This document shows, in pieces, positions 41,759 through 43,566 of a stretch of DNA of 43,566 bases. The position numbers were made by a program, and so were the translations under genes. Numbering within the stretch: the first letter of the stretch is position 1; each line of letters opens with the position of its first letter. The stretch comes from Acetatifactor sp. (GTDB lineage: Bacteria; Bacillota; Clostridia; Lachnospirales; Lachnospiraceae): contig JAFLRO010000016.1 of NCBI GenBank assembly GCA_022511425.1, positions 1 to 43,566 of the forward strand, in the 5' to 3' direction. Below the pieces are notes generated by a model. That model saw only the letters and a list, made by a program, of their open reading frames with translations. It ran no database searches and was not told where the DNA came from.

Positions 41759-43297
41759 TCACTCCTGCCTGCCCAGACTGGTCTTCTGAGCCACCACGGT
41801 TTCCTTTTCATAGCAGGCAAAGGCATTTTCCACCAGAGCCTTGTCCGGTTTTGGAGTAAAAAGACTCACAATGGGCACAATGACAAGACCTGCAAGCATG
41901 GCGATGGCTCCGCAGTTGATGGGTGACTGCATGATAGCAGGGAAATATGCTTTCCAGAAAATATTAGCCACCATCAGAATGGAACTGAACAAAAAGCAGA
42001 CCCAACAGGAAGCCTTTGTGACACGCTTGCTGTACAGAGAGTACAGGAAAGGAGCCAGGAAGGAACCTGCCAACGCTCCCCATGACACACCCATGAGCTG
42101 AGCAATAAAGGTTACAGAGCTGCTGTACTGAATCAGAGCCAGCACGGAAGAAATGGCGATAAACACCACTACGAGAAGCCTGATAGACAGCACCTGCTTC
42201 TTGTCGTCCATCTTCTTCCAGATCAATTCCTTGAAAAAGTCAATCGTCAACGTGGAACTGGAGGCCATGACCAGTGATGACAGCGTAGACATGGACGCAG
42301 ACAATACCAGGATTACCACCAGTGCGATCAGAAGCGGTGACAGATTGGAGAGCATGGCAGGAATGATGGAATCATAGCCGTCTGCCACCGGATCCACCTG
42401 ACCGGAGAACAATCTGCCAAAGCCGCCCAGAAAATAACTGCCGCCGGCTACTACCAATGCAAAGAATGTGGATATAATGGTACCTTTTTTTATGGCTTCC
42501 TCGTTTTTTATGGCATAAAATTTCTGCACCATCTGAGGCAGTCCCCAAGTGCCTAGGGATGTCAGAATTACAACAAACAGCAGGTTCAGGGGATCCGGCC
42601 CAAAGAAGGAGGCAAAGACACCGGGCGTAGAAGCCACAGTATCATCTGAAACTCTCGCCAGGCTGTCCAGCGCCGTCATGAAGCCACCTTTACTGTTCAG
42701 CACTGCCGCAATCACGGCAACAATACCGACAAGCATAATGATGCCCTGAATAAAGTCATTGATAGCTGTGGCCATATATCCTCCAGCAATCACATAGACA
42801 GCGGTCAGCACTGCCATCAGAATAATACATACGGAATAATCAATATCGAACGCCATGCCGAACAGCCGCGACAGACCATTGTACAGCGATGCGGTGTAAG
42901 GAATCAGGAAAATGAAAATAATAACGGAAGCACCTATTTTTAAAGGCTTGCTGCCGAAACGTTCCCCGAAGAACTGGGGCATGGTAGCGGAATTAAGCTG
43001 CTGAGTCATGATCCGGGTCCTTCTGCCCAACACTGCCCATGCCAACAGGGAACCGATGACGGCGTTTCCGATACCCGCCCAAGTGGCTGCTACGCCAAAT
43101 CTCCAGCCGAACTGCCCTGCGTATCCCACAAACACCACTGCTGAAAAATACGATGTGCCATATGCAAAAGCAGTGAGCCACGGACCCACAGATCGTCCTC
43201 CCAACACAAAACCGTTTACATCCGTGGAATGCTTACGGCAGTAGAGCCCGATGCCCACCATGACGGCAAAATAGATGATTAAAAGTATAAGTTTCAT
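41759..43297 (-). CDS. Sodium:solute symporter (SSS family)
   Basis: A 512-residue membrane protein with about 13 helices of the SSS/LeuT fold, importing a small solute with sodium. Family marks are GGRSVGPWLTAFAYGTSYFSA in helix 1, the AVYVIAGGYMATAINDFIQG loop (the SSS signature region) and SASMSTLSSLVMASSS around the sodium site. Closest in style to proline/pantothenate-type symporters; the substrate is not determined. The ATG at 43297 has GGAGGG 6 bases upstream; the TTG-initiated longer form (43309) would start inside that ribosome site. Confidence 0.9.
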   Translation of the reverse strand: MKLILLIIYFAVMVGIGLYCRKHSTDVNGFVLGGRSVGPWLTAFAYGTSYFSAVVFVGYAGQFGWRFGVAATWAGIGNAVIGSLLAWAVLGRRTRIMTQQLNSATMPQFFGERFGSKPLKIGASVIIFIFLIPYTASLYNGLSRLFGMAFDIDYSVCIILMAVLTAVYVIAGGYMATAINDFIQGIIMLVGIVAVIAAVLNSKGGFMTALDSLARVSDDTVASTPGVFASFFGPDPLNLLFVVILTSLGTWGLPQMVQKFYAIKNEEAIKKGTIISTFFALVVAGGSYFLGGFGRLFSGQVDPVADGYDSIIPAMLSNLSPLLIALVVILVLSASMSTLSSLVMASSSTLTIDFFKELIWKKMDDKKQVLSIRLLVVVFIAISSVLALIQYSSSVTFIAQLMGVSWGALAGSFLAPFLYSLYSKRVTKASCWVCFLFSSILMVANIFWKAYFPAIMQSPINCGAIAMLAGLVIVPIVSLFTPKPDKALVENAFACYEKETVVAQKTSLGRQE

Positions 43298-43371
43298 AAT
43301 TCCCTCCAAACTTATGTAATAAATATAGTAGAAATATCTTTATCGCTTTGTAAGTTTAAAGCATTAAAGCA

Positions 43372-43400
43372 ACTATATCATAATATATCAGAATATGCAA
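43372..43400 (-). promoter_or_regulatory. Symporter promoter
   Basis: TTGCAT (43395-43400) and TATAGT (43372-43377) are 17 bases apart, giving a leader of about 70 bases before the ATG. Confidence 0.65.
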
Positions 43401-43460
43401 ACTCTATTTTTCCCCCAAAACTTTCCAACATATTTTGTTTTTCCCAGGTCATAATAAGAC

Positions 43461-43566
43461 CAAGATAAGTTGCAGCAAGTACTTAAACTGATTCTTTCAG
43501 GATAAGTGCGGGCAGCACTTATCTTGAAGATAGAGAAAATCACAAAGTATTGGAGGTGAAAAGAAT
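43461..43566 (+). promoter_or_regulatory. Structured leader of a plus-strand gene beginning at the window edge
   Basis: GGAGGTG (43552-43558) followed by AAAAGA and then AT at 43565-43566 indicates a start codon cut by the window end. Upstream is a perfect 9-bp hairpin (43501-43509 with 43515-43523, 5-base loop). Its 3-prime arm can instead pair with CAAGATAAGT at 43461-43470 (10 bp with 43517-43526). The two pairings exclude each other, as in switching leaders. No known riboswitch class was recognised. Confidence 0.45.

Overview
The window looks like a chromosomal segment of a gut-type Lachnospiraceae (Clostridia). The grounds are low-GC Firmicutes Shine-Dalgarno sites, occasional TTG/GTG starts, sigma-A-like promoters, family-typical proteins (DUF6870, DUF4250, a CopA-CsoR unit, GH26/GH36/CE2 glycan enzymes) and the tig-clpP-clpX-yihA cluster. 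Almost every gene lies on the minus strand; plus-strand exceptions are a MazF/PemK-like gene near the left end and cspA-mntP in the middle. No tRNA, rRNA, CRISPR array or complete insertion sequence was seen.

Left edge (1-1475): the end of a mobile element. It holds the first codons of a probable serine recombinase, a DUF6870 gene, a PemK/MazF-like gene and a short promoter-plus-terminator unit that may be a small RNA. The element appears to end inside a polysaccharide deacetylase gene, whose reading frame is lost directly after its TFDDG motif.

1.8-14.2 kb: a probable mannan/galactoglucomannan region read leftward: GH36 alpha-galactosidase, LacI regulator, CE2-type esterase, mannose-6-phosphate isomerase, DUF4250, an ASKHA/RACo-like ATPase, a heterodimeric ABC exporter and a GH26 lipoprotein. 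The GH36 promoter carries four TTTAGC(T/A) boxes one helical turn apart. Several neighbours in this block overlap by 1-8 bases, so translational coupling is likely.

14.2-31.8 kb: clpB with a downstream lipoprotein; a membrane protein of unknown function; a copper module (CopA with N- and C-terminal HMA domains, CsoR, and a promoter overlapped by two mirror-image CsoR boxes); metY; a six-helix chemoreceptor; a membrane-anchored EIIA-Glc-like protein lacking both active-site histidines; cspA with a structured leader, followed by mntP; a GH105 enzyme whose promoter carries a 20-bp direct repeat; and an ABC transporter pair.

31.8-43.6 kb: a TraX-family protein; a 171-bp palindromic non-coding element; an orphan response regulator with a degenerate receiver; an AI-2E-family permease; the housekeeping block tig-clpP-clpX-yihA (no lon between clpX and yihA); a Cache-type chemoreceptor; and a sodium:solute symporter. 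The window ends in the leader of a further plus-strand gene whose start codon probably begins at 43565.

All family assignments come from reading motifs; no database search was run.
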